Notes under the pieces: model-generated | Told to the model about the DNA's origin: nothing | The model's database searches: none | What the model saw: only the letters and a program-made list of their open reading frames with translations | Made by a program: the position numbers and the translations under genes | Part shown: positions 6,755 to 14,179 of the stretch, piece after piece | Layout of the letters: every line of letters starts with the position of its first letter | Numbering within the stretch: position 1 is the first letter of the stretch | Source of the DNA: Chitinophagales bacterium | Lineage (GTDB): Bacteria; Bacteroidota; Bacteroidia; Chitinophagales; UBA2359 | Length of the DNA stretch: 46,871 nucleotides | Direction of reading: 5' to 3' | NCBI GenBank assembly: GCA_020629005.1 | Contig: JAHDEE010000020.1 | Coordinates: forward strand, 1-46,871

Positions 6755-9187
6755 TTAGTTTCGTACAGGCTTCCCAGTCTGCAACAATCCTTGAATTCTT
6801 TCCAAAGTCTTAGGCTCTGTCAGCAAGCTCAAGAACGCTTCGCGCTCCAGGTCAAGTAGGTAGCTTTCGGAAACCTTGGTAGGGCTGCTTAGATCGCCCC
6901 CACAGAACACATGTGCAATCTTGCCTGCAATTTTGGCATCGTGATCGCTGATGTAGCCTCCAAACTTCATTGCGTAAACCGCAGCTTCGATAGACCCCAG
7001 TGCTGTTCTTCCTTGCACTTTGATATCTGTTCGCTCCGCTGGCGGAGTGTAGCCTGCATTGTACAGGTCCAGCACTTCCTGCTTGGCAGCCTGGATTACC
7101 CGATTGCCATTTACGATCACTCGGTCTAGGTTTTTTCGAAGGTAGCCGTAGTCCATAGCCTCATGTGCTGATGTTCCAACTTTGGCCATCGCTATGTTGA
7201 CGATGGTGTCAGAAACTGTGTTTAGCTCCACATCTCCTTTGCGGAATCCATCTGAAGTACGGAGCGCCATTTCCTTTGTTCCTCCACCGGCAGGTATAAG
7301 TCCAACACCGCTTTCGACAAGACCCATATAGGTTTCAGCCGCTGCTACGACCTTGTCTGAGTGCAGGCAGGTTTCGCAACCACCACCAAGTGCCAGGCCG
7401 TGAGGGGCTGATACTACCGGAATGCCTGAGAATCGAAGACGTGAGGTAGACTGCTGGAACATGCGCACGGCCATATCCAATTCGTCAAACTCTTGCTCTA
7501 CTGCAAGCATGAAGATCATCATCAGATTTGCTCCAGCGGAGAAGTTTGGGGCATCGTTACCTATGACTAGTCCTTTCCATCCCTGCGACTCTGCGATTTC
7601 GCAGCTCTTGTTCATTCCTTCCAATACCTCACTACCGATGGCATTCATTTTGGTTTGGAATTCTAGACACAATACGCCATCTCCAATGTCATGCAGCGTA
7701 GATCCTGAGTTAGACCATACTGGCTTATTTGCTCTGAAATTGTCGAGAATGATCATACCTTCTGTACCTGGAATTGATACGTACTTCTTTGTTTGCGGAT
7801 CGTAAACCTTTCGTACTCCATTCTCTACTTTGTAGAATGTCTCGAATCCTGCTTTCAACATATCTTCCACCCAGGAAGCCGGCTCGAGTCCAGAGGCCTT
7901 CATGGCTTCAAGCGACTTTGCGACACCCAGAATATCCCAGGTTTCGAATGGTCCAAGCTCCCAACCGAAGCCAGCTTTCAAAGCATCATCGATTTTGTAT
8001 ACTTCATCCGATACCTCTGGTAGTCTGTTGCTGCTGTAGCTGAATACACTGTACATGAGGCGGTTTAGGAACTCTGCTCCCTTGTCGTTACCTGAATGCA
8101 GCACTTTCAGGCGCTTTTTCAAATCGTCGATCGGCTTAGCTGCACCTATTGAAGCAAAACGTGCTTTTTCCGGCAGCTCATACTCCATCGTCTTGAGGTT
8201 CAAAGCAAGAATCTGCTTCTTGCCCTTGGCATCTTTGCTTTTCTTGTAGAAGCCTTGACCTGATTTGGTACCCAGCCAACCATTTTCGATCAACTTATTG
8301 ACGAACTCAGGTAGCTTGAATAATCCGCGAGCTTCATCGTCCGGGCAATTGTCAAATACTCCATTGGCTACTTTTGCCAGGGTGTCAATACCTACCACAT
8401 CAGCAGTACGGAAGGTGGCTGATTTTGGACGACCGGAAATTGGACCAGTGAGGGCGTCGACTTCTTTTACACTTAGTCCCATGTCTTCCATTAAGTGGAA
8501 GATGGCCATGATGGAGAAGACACCAATTCTGTTTGCTATGAAGGCTGGCGTATCCTTGCACAAAACCATCGTCTTGCCAAGGAAGGTATCTCCATAGCCC
8601 ATCAAGAAGTCGATGACGTCTTGGTTTGTTTTTGGACCAGGAATGATCTCCAGCAACTTCAAATAACGTGGTGGATTAAAGAAATGCGTACCGGCAAAAT
8701 GTGCTACAAAATCGTCGCTACGGCCTTCGGTCAACTGATGTATTGGAATACCTGATGTATTGGAGGTGATCAGTGTACCGGCCTTACGATACTTTTCTAC
8801 CTTTTCGAACACCTGCTTCTTGATATCCAAGCGCTCGATCACTACTTCAATGATCCAGTCGCAGTCCGCGATACCAGCTAGATCATCATCAAAGTTACCG
8901 GTCTTGATGCGACTGACCGTTGCCTTGTCGTACAAGGGAGCTGGGTTAGTCTTCAATGCATGCTTCAGGGAGTCGTTGACAATTCTGTCTCGCTTCTTTT
9001 TGTCTTTCTTGTCTTCATCCGAAAGATCGAACGGGACGATATCTAGAAGAAGGACCTGTACGCCGATATTGGCAAAGTGGCAGGCTATTCTGGAGCCCAT
9101 CACGCCCGAGCCCAGAACGGCTACCTTCTTGATGACTCTTGAAGGAGATTTGCCGACTGATTTCGGTTCTTGCATTACTGCTTCCAT
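6755..9187 (-). CDS. fadN: 3-hydroxyacyl-CoA dehydrogenase / enoyl-CoA hydratase fusion
   Basis: 810 residues, with the dehydrogenase first and the hydratase last, as in Bacillus FadN and opposite to E. coli FadB. The NAD-binding loop is GSGVMG (26-31); the dehydrogenase signature HFFNPP is at 168-173. The C-terminal crotonase part shows SAPHGLALGGGCE and GLVESGVGLIPAGGG, oxyanion-hole and active-site loops of the enoyl-CoA hydratase fold. It catalyses hydration of enoyl-CoA and oxidation of 3-hydroxyacyl-CoA. A second Met (9175, MQEP) could also be the start; nothing in the sequence decides. First gene of the operon with the thiolase; a TetR-type operator (9241-9258) lies 54 bp upstream. Confidence 0.92.
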   Translation of the reverse strand: MEAVMQEPKSVGKSPSRVIKKVAVLGSGVMGSRIACHFANIGVQVLLLDIVPFDLSDEDKKDKKKRDRIVNDSLKHALKTNPAPLYDKATVSRIKTGNFDDDLAGIADCDWIIEVVIERLDIKKQVFEKVEKYRKAGTLITSNTSGIPIHQLTEGRSDDFVAHFAGTHFFNPPRYLKLLEIIPGPKTNQDVIDFLMGYGDTFLGKTMVLCKDTPAFIANRIGVFSIMAIFHLMEDMGLSVKEVDALTGPISGRPKSATFRTADVVGIDTLAKVANGVFDNCPDDEARGLFKLPEFVNKLIENGWLGTKSGQGFYKKSKDAKGKKQILALNLKTMEYELPEKARFASIGAAKPIDDLKKRLKVLHSGNDKGAEFLNRLMYSVFSYSSNRLPEVSDEVYKIDDALKAGFGWELGPFETWDILGVAKSLEAMKASGLEPASWVEDMLKAGFETFYKVENGVRKVYDPQTKKYVSIPGTEGMIILDNFRANKPVWSNSGSTLHDIGDGVLCLEFQTKMNAIGSEVLEGMNKSCEIAESQGWKGLVIGNDAPNFSAGANLMMIFMLAVEQEFDELDMAVRMFQQSTSRLRFSGIPVVSAPHGLALGGGCETCLHSDKVVAAAETYMGLVESGVGLIPAGGGTKEMALRTSDGFRKGDVELNTVSDTIVNIAMAKVGTSAHEAMDYGYLRKNLDRVIVNGNRVIQAAKQEVLDLYNAGYTPPAERTDIKVQGRTALGSIEAAVYAMKFGGYISDHDAKIAGKIAHVFCGGDLSSPTKVSESYLLDLEREAFLSLLTEPKTLERIQGLLQTGKPVRN

Positions 9188-9240
9188 GGTTTTAGGAAAT
9201 TTATGTTGAATAATAATTTTGAAATTTACGCCATTTAGTA

Positions 9241-9258
9241 ACCAAACGTTCGTTTGAT
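9241..9258. promoter_or_regulatory. TetR-type operator upstream of fadN
   Basis: ACCAAACGTTCGTTTGAT is an imperfect 18-bp palindrome with core CAAAC-N4-GTTTG. It lies in the 87-bp gap between the TetR gene and fadN and is nearly identical to the palindrome before the TetR gene itself (9887-9904). The half-site spacing resembles that of the PsrA-type fatty-acid regulator motif. A weak -7-like TAAATTTC sits just downstream at 9221-9228 on the minus strand. Confidence 0.75.
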
Positions 9259-9274
9259 AATTGCTCTTAAGTTG

Positions 9275-9859
9275 CTAGCTCTTGTGAATTTCCGGGATTC
9301 CTTGTTCGTACTTTTCGAATATGCGTTGATGTGCTCGTTTTAGGTAATCCTGTTCCCTGTAGATACGCATCATCATTACTGCTCCCTCAATCTCGGCTAC
9401 TGATTCTTTGCCCAAGGCCAAGGCAGTTTCCTCGTCGTATTTCTTGCTGAATACATGCGCCATGGCTTGAATCCAGTCGTTAAAGAAAGCTTTGATTAAC
9501 AAACTGACTTCTGGTAGCACACTGTTCGTTTCCAGTGCGATATTGCCCATTAGGCAGCCATTTTTGGTGCTTGTATAGATCTTTTCTGAAAACTCGCTAA
9601 GCTTCTTTAGGCGCTCCAAAGGCGGTAGACGCTCATCAAATGCATAGACAAACACCTTTTGCTTGTAGTGCTCGTGCATTTCGGTGATCACCGCCTTCAT
9701 CAATTCTTCCTTGCTCTGGAAATGATGGTAGATGCTGCCTTTGTTGAGTCCGCATGCAGCCCCAATGTCAGCCATTGAGGTATTGTGATAACCTTGTTCT
9801 CTGAACACCTTTAACGATGCCCATATCAAATCCTTCTCACTTATCTTCTGTTTCGGCAT
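9275..9859 (-). CDS. TetR-family regulator, likely of beta-oxidation
   Basis: 194 residues from the ATG at 9859 (MPKQKISEKDL). The frame is open upstream to 9976, but that stretch contains the promoter and operator, so the internal start is preferred; it also has GGAGGGG just before it. The N-terminal helix-turn-helix reads SMADIGAACGLNKGSIYHHF, the standard TetR pattern, followed by an all-helical ligand domain resembling the AcrR/QacR group. The same 18-bp palindrome occurs before this gene and before fadN, so autoregulation and control of the fad operon are likely. An acyl-CoA effector is inferred from context. Confidence 0.9.
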   Translation of the reverse strand: MPKQKISEKDLIWASLKVFREQGYHNTSMADIGAACGLNKGSIYHHFQSKEELMKAVITEMHEHYKQKVFVYAFDERLPPLERLKKLSEFSEKIYTSTKNGCLMGNIALETNSVLPEVSLLIKAFFNDWIQAMAHVFSKKYDEETALALGKESVAEIEGAVMMMRIYREQDYLKRAHQRIFEKYEQGIPEIHKS

Positions 9860-9879
9860 TCTCCCCTCCAATTTTGCTG

Positions 9880-9904
9880 CAAAAATACCAAACGTTTGTT
9901 TGGT
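9880..9904 (-). promoter_or_regulatory. Promoter -7 box and overlapping operator of the TetR gene
   Basis: The minus strand has TATTTTTG (9880-9887), a perfect TAnnTTTG -7 element, 20 bp before the chosen ATG. The palindrome ACCAAACGTTTGTTTGGT (9887-9904) abuts it on the upstream side, so a bound repressor would cover the promoter. This supports both negative autoregulation and the start at 9859. Confidence 0.8.
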
Positions 9905-10029
9905 AAAAAAGAAAATGCTGAATTGTGTCAGATAGTTCACTGGAAATGGGGCAAGAGCCTGCCGTGAAGGCGCCATAACCTAAAAGGTTTTTGATTTGCA
10001 GCGTAAATTACGAGCCGTTATCTCTAAAA

Positions 10030-10272
10030 ATGCTTACAGTGACAAACGATGAAGGCTATAGATTGTTCTTTTTATAGCAACGAAGGTGCAGAACCGCAGC
10101 ATATTCATATCGAAAAGGTGAGTGCTCCATTAAGATTGGGATGGCCGATTTTAGCCTTGCGGACGAGTATGACTGCAAAGCCAAGCAAGTAAAAAAGGCA
10201 TTAGCACTGGCAGAAAAGCATAAGGAATTGATAAAGCCAAAATGGGATGAGCACTTTTCAGGAGATTTTTGA
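10030..10272 (+). pseudogene. DUF4160 gene with two frameshifts
   Basis: Three frame segments together give a DUF4160-like protein: MLTVTNDEGYRLFF in the frame of ATG 10030, then YSNEGAEPQHIHIEK shifted by one base at the T5 run 10069-10073, then GECSIKIGMADFSLADEY and WDEHFSGDF back in the first frame after the A4 run 10113-10116. No single frame covers the family's normal 80 or so residues. It overlaps the start of the DUF2442 gene, the usual partner of DUF4160 in a putative toxin-antitoxin-like pair. Either a decayed gene or two homopolymer sequencing errors; the shifts cancel, so only the middle would be scrambled. Confidence 0.65.
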
Positions 10273-10573
10273 CCAAGGCTTCAATATCACGGACGTGACC
10301 ATACTGAAGGAGACTTATTTTGCTTTGAAATTGCGAAATGGTCTTACTATCCTGGTTCCATTGCACAAGTTTAAGCGGTTGCGGGATGCGGAGAATGAGG
10401 AATTGCAAAATTGGAAACTGGTTTCCGTCGGACTGGGTGTTAGTTGGGCAAGTCTTGACGAAGATATTTCGATCAAGGGAATTCTAAGCGAACTCCAGGA
10501 TCAATTGGAGGATTTGCATCCAGCAGAATGTGGTGAGTGTAACATGCATTCGCAGGTTCTGGAATGTGTCTGA
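10247..10573 (+). CDS. DUF2442 domain protein (partner of DUF4160)
   Basis: 108 residues. Residues 8-80 (NITDVTILKETYFALKLRNG, then PLHKFKRLRDA and SVGLGVSWASLDEDISIKGI) fit DUF2442, the NE0471 N-terminal-like fold that normally ends in the WP.LDEDISV-type motif. The last 25 residues (ECGECNMHSQVLECV) are not typical and may be a read-through tail. It overlaps the DUF4160 remnant by 26 bp, as this pair does elsewhere. Often annotated as a putative antitoxin-like component, but no biochemical role is established. Confidence 0.75.
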   Translation: MSTFQEIFDQGFNITDVTILKETYFALKLRNGLTILVPLHKFKRLRDAENEELQNWKLVSVGLGVSWASLDEDISIKGILSELQDQLEDLHPAECGECNMHSQVLECV

Positions 10574-10644
10574 AAATTTCGCTTTTAGTTTCGGCAGTCG
10601 ATATAATAAAGCCAATAGGAAAATTTGCTTGCAAGTTTTGTTTA

Positions 10645-10661
10645 GACAATGTATAATTGTC
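10645..10661. promoter_or_regulatory. Candidate mazEF operator/promoter
   Basis: GACAAT-N5-ATTGTC is a perfect inverted repeat 20 bp before mazE, overlapping TATAATTG, which resembles a -7/-10 element. MazE antitoxins usually autoregulate by binding such palindromes. Confidence 0.5.
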
Positions 10662-10680
10662 ATGAACTAAGAATGATCCT

Positions 10681-10923
10681 ATGGTTTCTACGATACGAAA
10701 ATGGGGCAATAGCCTCGGCTTGCTTGTTCCAAAACAGTTGGCAGATGCAATGAAAATGACCGATGGGACTGAGGTGGAGTTGTTGCAGACCGAGGACGGC
10801 ATACTGATAAGGCCAAAAGACAACGCCTCAACTTTACTTGCTTCGATCATCGAAGGAGTTCCCGAGGATTATGAACCGGAGGAAAACAGTTTTGACTCTC
10901 TTTATCCATCCGAGGAATGGTAG
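10681..10923 (+). CDS. mazE: MazE-type antitoxin (AbrB/SpoVT fold)
   Basis: 80 residues. MVSTIRKWGNSLGLLVPKQL is the swapped-hairpin AbrB/MazE DNA-binding fold; the acidic C-terminal tail (PEDYEPEENSFDSLYPSEEW) is the part that usually threads into the toxin and neutralises it. The stop overlaps the next gene's start by 7 bp (10917-10923), which translationally couples antitoxin and toxin. Autoregulation through the palindrome at 10645-10661 is likely. Confidence 0.9.
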   Translation: MVSTIRKWGNSLGLLVPKQLADAMKMTDGTEVELLQTEDGILIRPKDNASTLLASIIEGVPEDYEPEENSFDSLYPSEEW

Positions 10924-11267
10924 CGTCCTCTTACGTTCCTGACAGGGGAGACATCATTTGGCTGGATTTGGTACCACAAGCAGGAACGGAAATAAACAAT
11001 TACCGGCCTTGTCTCGTGCTTACACCAAAGGCGCTGAACCAGCGAACCAAGAAGTGCTTTATCATTCCTATTACTCGAAGTGCAGCGAAGATACCGACGC
11101 AGCTTCCATTGCCGTCTTCTGTAGATGGGGTCGAAGGCACTCTTCTGGTGGAACAGTTGAAATCTCTAGATTATCGGGCCAGGAATGCCCGTAAGATTAC
11201 AACTTTGGGAGACAAAGAGTTGTATCAACAAATTGTGAGCATTGTGAATGCGCTGATTATTGGCTAA
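10917..11267 (+). CDS. mazF: MazF/PemK-type mRNA interferase toxin
   Basis: 116 residues, normal for MazF. PDRGDIIWLDLVPQAGTEIN followed by YRPCLVLTP is the family's opening motif, with the arginine in YRPxLVL; then CFIIPITRSA and GTLLVEQLKSLDYRARNARK carry the second conserved block. It cleaves single-stranded mRNA at short sequence motifs; the target here cannot be predicted. It starts within the last codons of mazE. The pair plus the DUF4160/DUF2442 remnant forms a toxin-antitoxin island next to tRNA-Asn and repeat copy B. Confidence 0.92.
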   Translation: MVASSYVPDRGDIIWLDLVPQAGTEINNYRPCLVLTPKALNQRTKKCFIIPITRSAAKIPTQLPLPSSVDGVEGTLLVEQLKSLDYRARNARKITTLGDKELYQQIVSIVNALIIG

Positions 11268-11372
11268 GCAGCAAGTACGCAATATGGGCTACAAGTGATG
11301 CTTACGACTTCTGTGCCTTAGTCGGACTTATGTTTCAGTCAGCAAGAGCTAAAGTATAAGCGACCGGGAGAC

Positions 11373-11551
11373 GGTGCAAAATAGCCCCGGGCGAAACGGT
11401 ACGCAGTACCTGGATGCGCGGTGAGCGCCAGCCAGTGGTGGCTCGGAGCTTGCGGAGAGACGCCAGTGGCTGTGCAGCGAACCAGCAGGCAGGTGCTGTG
11501 TAATAGTGGAGCACGGGCAATCCGCCTCCACGTGCCAGCTTGCTTCGCTCC
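11373..11551 (+). repeat. Structured intergenic repeat, copy B
   Basis: Starts with GGTGCAAAATAGCCC (11373-11387) and ends with TTCGCTCC (11544-11551). Outer stem: TACGCAGTACCTG (11400-11412) with CAGGTGCTGTGTA (11490-11502), all 13 pairs formed including two wobbles. Inner stem: CAGCCAGTGG (11429-11438) with CCAGTGGCTG (11463-11472), one G-G mismatch. The apical segment contains GGCTCGGAGCTTGCGGAGAG, shared with copy D and nearly with A and C. Stem sequences differ from copies A and C while pairing is kept. Short open frames over it on both strands are not credible genes. Confidence 0.7.
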
Positions 11552-11575
11552 AAATCAAAAAACTATTGTAAAAAC

Positions 11576-11608
11576 AAAAAGGGCTAACATAGCTGTTAGC
11601 CCTTTTTT
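11576..11608 (-). terminator. Terminator downstream of tRNA-Asn
   Basis: Perfect 9-bp arms GGGCTAACA (11581-11589) and TGTTAGCCC (11594-11602) with a four-base loop; A5 and T6 runs flank it, so it could work in both directions. It lies 5 bp beyond the 3' end of the leftward tRNA. Confidence 0.85.
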
Positions 11609-11612
11609 GGAG

Positions 11613-11686
11613 CTCCCCAGGTAGGACTTGAACCTACGACCTACGGATTAACAGTCCGCCGCTCTAACCAGCTGAGCTACTGAGGA
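11613..11686 (-). tRNA. tRNA-Asn (anticodon GTT)
   Basis: The reverse strand reads TCCTCAG...CTGGGGA as a 7-bp acceptor stem (one T-G pair), a D arm AGCTCAGCTGGTTAGAGC, the anticodon arm CGGACTGTTAATCCG with loop CTGTTAA giving anticodon GTT, and a T arm GTAGGTTCAAGTCCTAC. The discriminator base is G and CCA is not encoded. A Rho-independent terminator follows directly. Confidence 0.97.
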
Positions 11687-11798
11687 ATATATTGTTGGGA
11701 ATCAAAGTCTCGAGGCCCTCCAAATAATGAGTCGCAAAATTAGCGTATAAACGATTTATGTGCAATCTTTGCGCAAAGTTTTTTCAAAAAAAAGCAAA

Positions 11799-12725
11799 AT
11801 GAGTTTACTAGTCGTAGGTACAGTGGCGTTTGATGCGATAGAGACGCCGTTTGGTAAGGTGGACAAGATTATTGGTGGATCTGCTACCTATGTGGGGCTT
11901 TCAGCTAGCTATTATGACGGGGATGTTCGTCTGGTTTCTGTGGTTGGTGATGATTTTCCTTCTGAAGATATTGCGGATTTTAATGCCAGAGGCATTGATA
12001 CAAGCGGCATACAGGTAAAGAAGGGTGAGAAGTCTTTTTTCTGGAGTGGGAAGTATCATCACGATATGAACTCGCGGGATACGCTGGTAACTGATCTCAA
12101 TGTGCTTGCGGATTTTGATCCGAAGGTGCCGGAGGAATATCGCAATAGCGATTTTTTGATGCTTGGTAATATCGATCCGGACTTGCAAATCAAAGTGATT
12201 GATCAGATGGAGCGTCGACCGCATTTGATAGCGATGGATACAATGAATTTTTGGATGGATATCAACCTGCCTAGCCTGCATAAGGTGATGACGATGGTGG
12301 ATATTCTGATTGTGAATGATGAGGAAGCGCGACAACTGACGGAAGAATATAGTTTGGTCAAAGCTGCCAATAGAATTCTCGATATGGGGCCACGTTTTTT
12401 GATTATCAAGAAGGGCGAGCATGGTGCGCTCTTGTTTGATCGTGATCATGTGTTTTTTGCTCCTGCTTTACCGCTTGAGGAGGTATTTGATCCGACTGGT
12501 GCGGGTGATACTTTTGCTGGTGGGTTTATGGGTTACATTGCTAAGTCGCGCAATCTGAGCTTCGATAATATGAAGCGTGGGGTAATACACGGATCGGCTA
12601 TGGCTTCGTTTTGTGTAAGTAAGTTTGGTCCGGAAAAACTGAAGGACCTGAAGGCGATGGAAATTGAAGACCGGATTCAGGACTTTGTGGAGTTGGTTCA
12701 TTTTGATTTGAATCTGGCGGAGTAG
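11799..12725 (+). CDS. PfkB-family sugar/nucleoside kinase
   Basis: 308 residues from ATG 11799 (MSLLVVGTVAFDAIETPFGK). An in-frame ATG at 11760 exists, but a -7-like AATCTTTG lies just after it, and family members start with the SLLVVG strand. The PfkB signature is complete: GGSATYVGLSAS near the N-terminus and DPTGAGDTFAGGFMGY near residue 246, whose GAGD aspartate is the catalytic base. It phosphorylates a sugar or nucleoside with ATP; the substrate cannot be told from sequence. Likely monocistronic. Confidence 0.9.
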   Translation: MSLLVVGTVAFDAIETPFGKVDKIIGGSATYVGLSASYYDGDVRLVSVVGDDFPSEDIADFNARGIDTSGIQVKKGEKSFFWSGKYHHDMNSRDTLVTDLNVLADFDPKVPEEYRNSDFLMLGNIDPDLQIKVIDQMERRPHLIAMDTMNFWMDINLPSLHKVMTMVDILIVNDEEARQLTEEYSLVKAANRILDMGPRFLIIKKGEHGALLFDRDHVFFAPALPLEEVFDPTGAGDTFAGGFMGYIAKSRNLSFDNMKRGVIHGSAMASFCVSKFGPEKLKDLKAMEIEDRIQDFVELVHFDLNLAE

Positions 12726-12886
12726 GCCTTTGCTAATTTGGGTGGATCATTACCATAGCGGAAATGGTGGCAGGGGAAAATTTTCTATCTTCCCTCAGAT
12801 TGTCTCACCATAGCTACTGATCGTTTTGAAATCTCTTTGGGCTGCCTTATTGGAGAAGCTGGAGGGGGACTGTTTCTGTCCTTCCT

Positions 12887-14179
12887 TTGGCACTGTTCAG
12901 AATCTGTTTTGGGATTCTGGTGGCCATGGAGTTGTTTAATTATACCTTTCTGCGCTCGGATGTGGGTGATTTCTACATCAATGCCGTGTTTCATTTTAAG
13001 TATTTTGGATTTGGTTGGCTACCTTCTCTTACAGGAATTGGTATGCAGGTCTTTATTGTGGCGTTGATTTGCTGCTTTCTAATGCTTGCTGTGGGTTTGT
13101 TTTATCGCCTGTTCAGCTTACTGTGTTGTCTGGGTTTTAGTTACCTATTCTTGCTGGAGCGTTCCTTTTTTCTGAACCACTGGTATCTTATTGCTTTACT
13201 TAGTTTTTTGCTGGTTTTGATGCCGGCAAATACTGCTTTGAGTCTGGATTGTTGGCGAAAGCCAAGTCTGCGAAAAGACCGTGTATCGATCATTTACTTG
13301 TATATTTTACTAGCCCAAATTGCGTTGGTCTACTTCTACTCCGGCATTGCTAAGATCAATGGGGATTGGCTGGCTGGCGAACCTTTGAGATCTTTGCTGC
13401 AAGCCCAGGATTCTCCGCTAAGGGCATTGTTTTTAGGAGGTCCGCTGGAAGGCTGGATCAATTTGCTTTCTCTGTTTGTGATTTTGCTGGAATTGGCTTT
13501 GGCCTTTCTGCTGATGTGGAAGTCAAGTAGATTTGTGGCTATTGGATTGGCAGTAGCTTTCAATGCCCTTAATGCCTTGCTTTTCCCCGTCGGTGTTTTT
13601 CCCTACTTGATGATGGTATGTACTTGTCTGTTTTTGGCTTTGGATAAGCGATTACTGAGACGGTTTAGCCTCAATCATGAAAGTGGGCAGGTCATTTTTC
13701 CCGGCAGGGCTGTGAAAGCCATACTGCTGATTTATATGGTGATTCAAGTGCTACTTCCTTTGCGTGCACACTTTTTTGCGCTGGGAGCTGATCGACTTTG
13801 GGCAGAGAAGGGACTCTTATTTAGCTGGCATATGATGACCAAGAGTAAGGGTGGAGAGATACAGTATTGGATCGAAAGCGCTACTGAGAAAGAGATGCAA
13901 CGGCTGATGGCTGATGATTTTGACTTGACCTGGGGACAGTCTCGCAAATTGTTTAGACAGCCGGATTTAATCTGGCAGTACGGTCGGCATTTGGGTCGGA
14001 AGGCCGAAGCGCAAGGCAGGCAAGAAGTGGCAGTCTACGTTGATGCCTTCTTGCATTTGAATGGTCGGGAACAACAGCGTTTTGTTCATCCGCATGTTAA
14101 TTTAATGCAGTTGGAACCATCCCTTGCTAAGTCTTACTGGTGGGTGATCCCTTTGGAAGAGAATCTGGGCAATCGATGA
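12887..14179 (+). CDS. HTTM membrane protein, vitamin-K gamma-carboxylase-like
   Basis: 430 residues from a TTG, about eight membrane segments, then a soluble tail. FFLNHWYLIALLSFLLVLMP and VYFYSGIAKINGDW line up with NHSYLYGLLAFQLTFMDAN and VYFIAGVKKLDADW of vertebrate gamma-glutamyl carboxylase; Lys156 aligns with its catalytic-base Lys218. Bacterial homologues belong to the HTTM family, whose substrates are mostly unknown. The N-terminus is probably incomplete: frame +1 upstream encodes KSLWAALLEKLEG from a TTG at 12826, and dropping one G from the G5 run 12864-12868 joins it to TVSVLPLALFR, the usual HTTM start. So a frameshift, real or from sequencing, is likely. Its 3' end overlaps the convergent next gene by 46 bp. 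Confidence 0.8.
   Translation: MALFRICFGILVAMELFNYTFLRSDVGDFYINAVFHFKYFGFGWLPSLTGIGMQVFIVALICCFLMLAVGLFYRLFSLLCCLGFSYLFLLERSFFLNHWYLIALLSFLLVLMPANTALSLDCWRKPSLRKDRVSIIYLYILLAQIALVYFYSGIAKINGDWLAGEPLRSLLQAQDSPLRALFLGGPLEGWINLLSLFVILLELALAFLLMWKSSRFVAIGLAVAFNALNALLFPVGVFPYLMMVCTCLFLALDKRLLRRFSLNHESGQVIFPGRAVKAILLIYMVIQVLLPLRAHFFALGADRLWAEKGLLFSWHMMTKSKGGEIQYWIESATEKEMQRLMADDFDLTWGQSRKLFRQPDLIWQYGRHLGRKAEAQGRQEVAVYVDAFLHLNGREQQRFVHPHVNLMQLEPSLAKSYWWVIPLEENLGNR

Noticed and set aside
11335-11624. Several open frames on both strands near repeat copy B
   Set aside because: They overlap the repeat and one another, and one runs into the tRNA terminator; no protein family features.
11901-12449. 182-codon minus-strand frame opposite the PfkB kinase gene
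   Set aside because: Shadow frame of a clear kinase gene; no family features.
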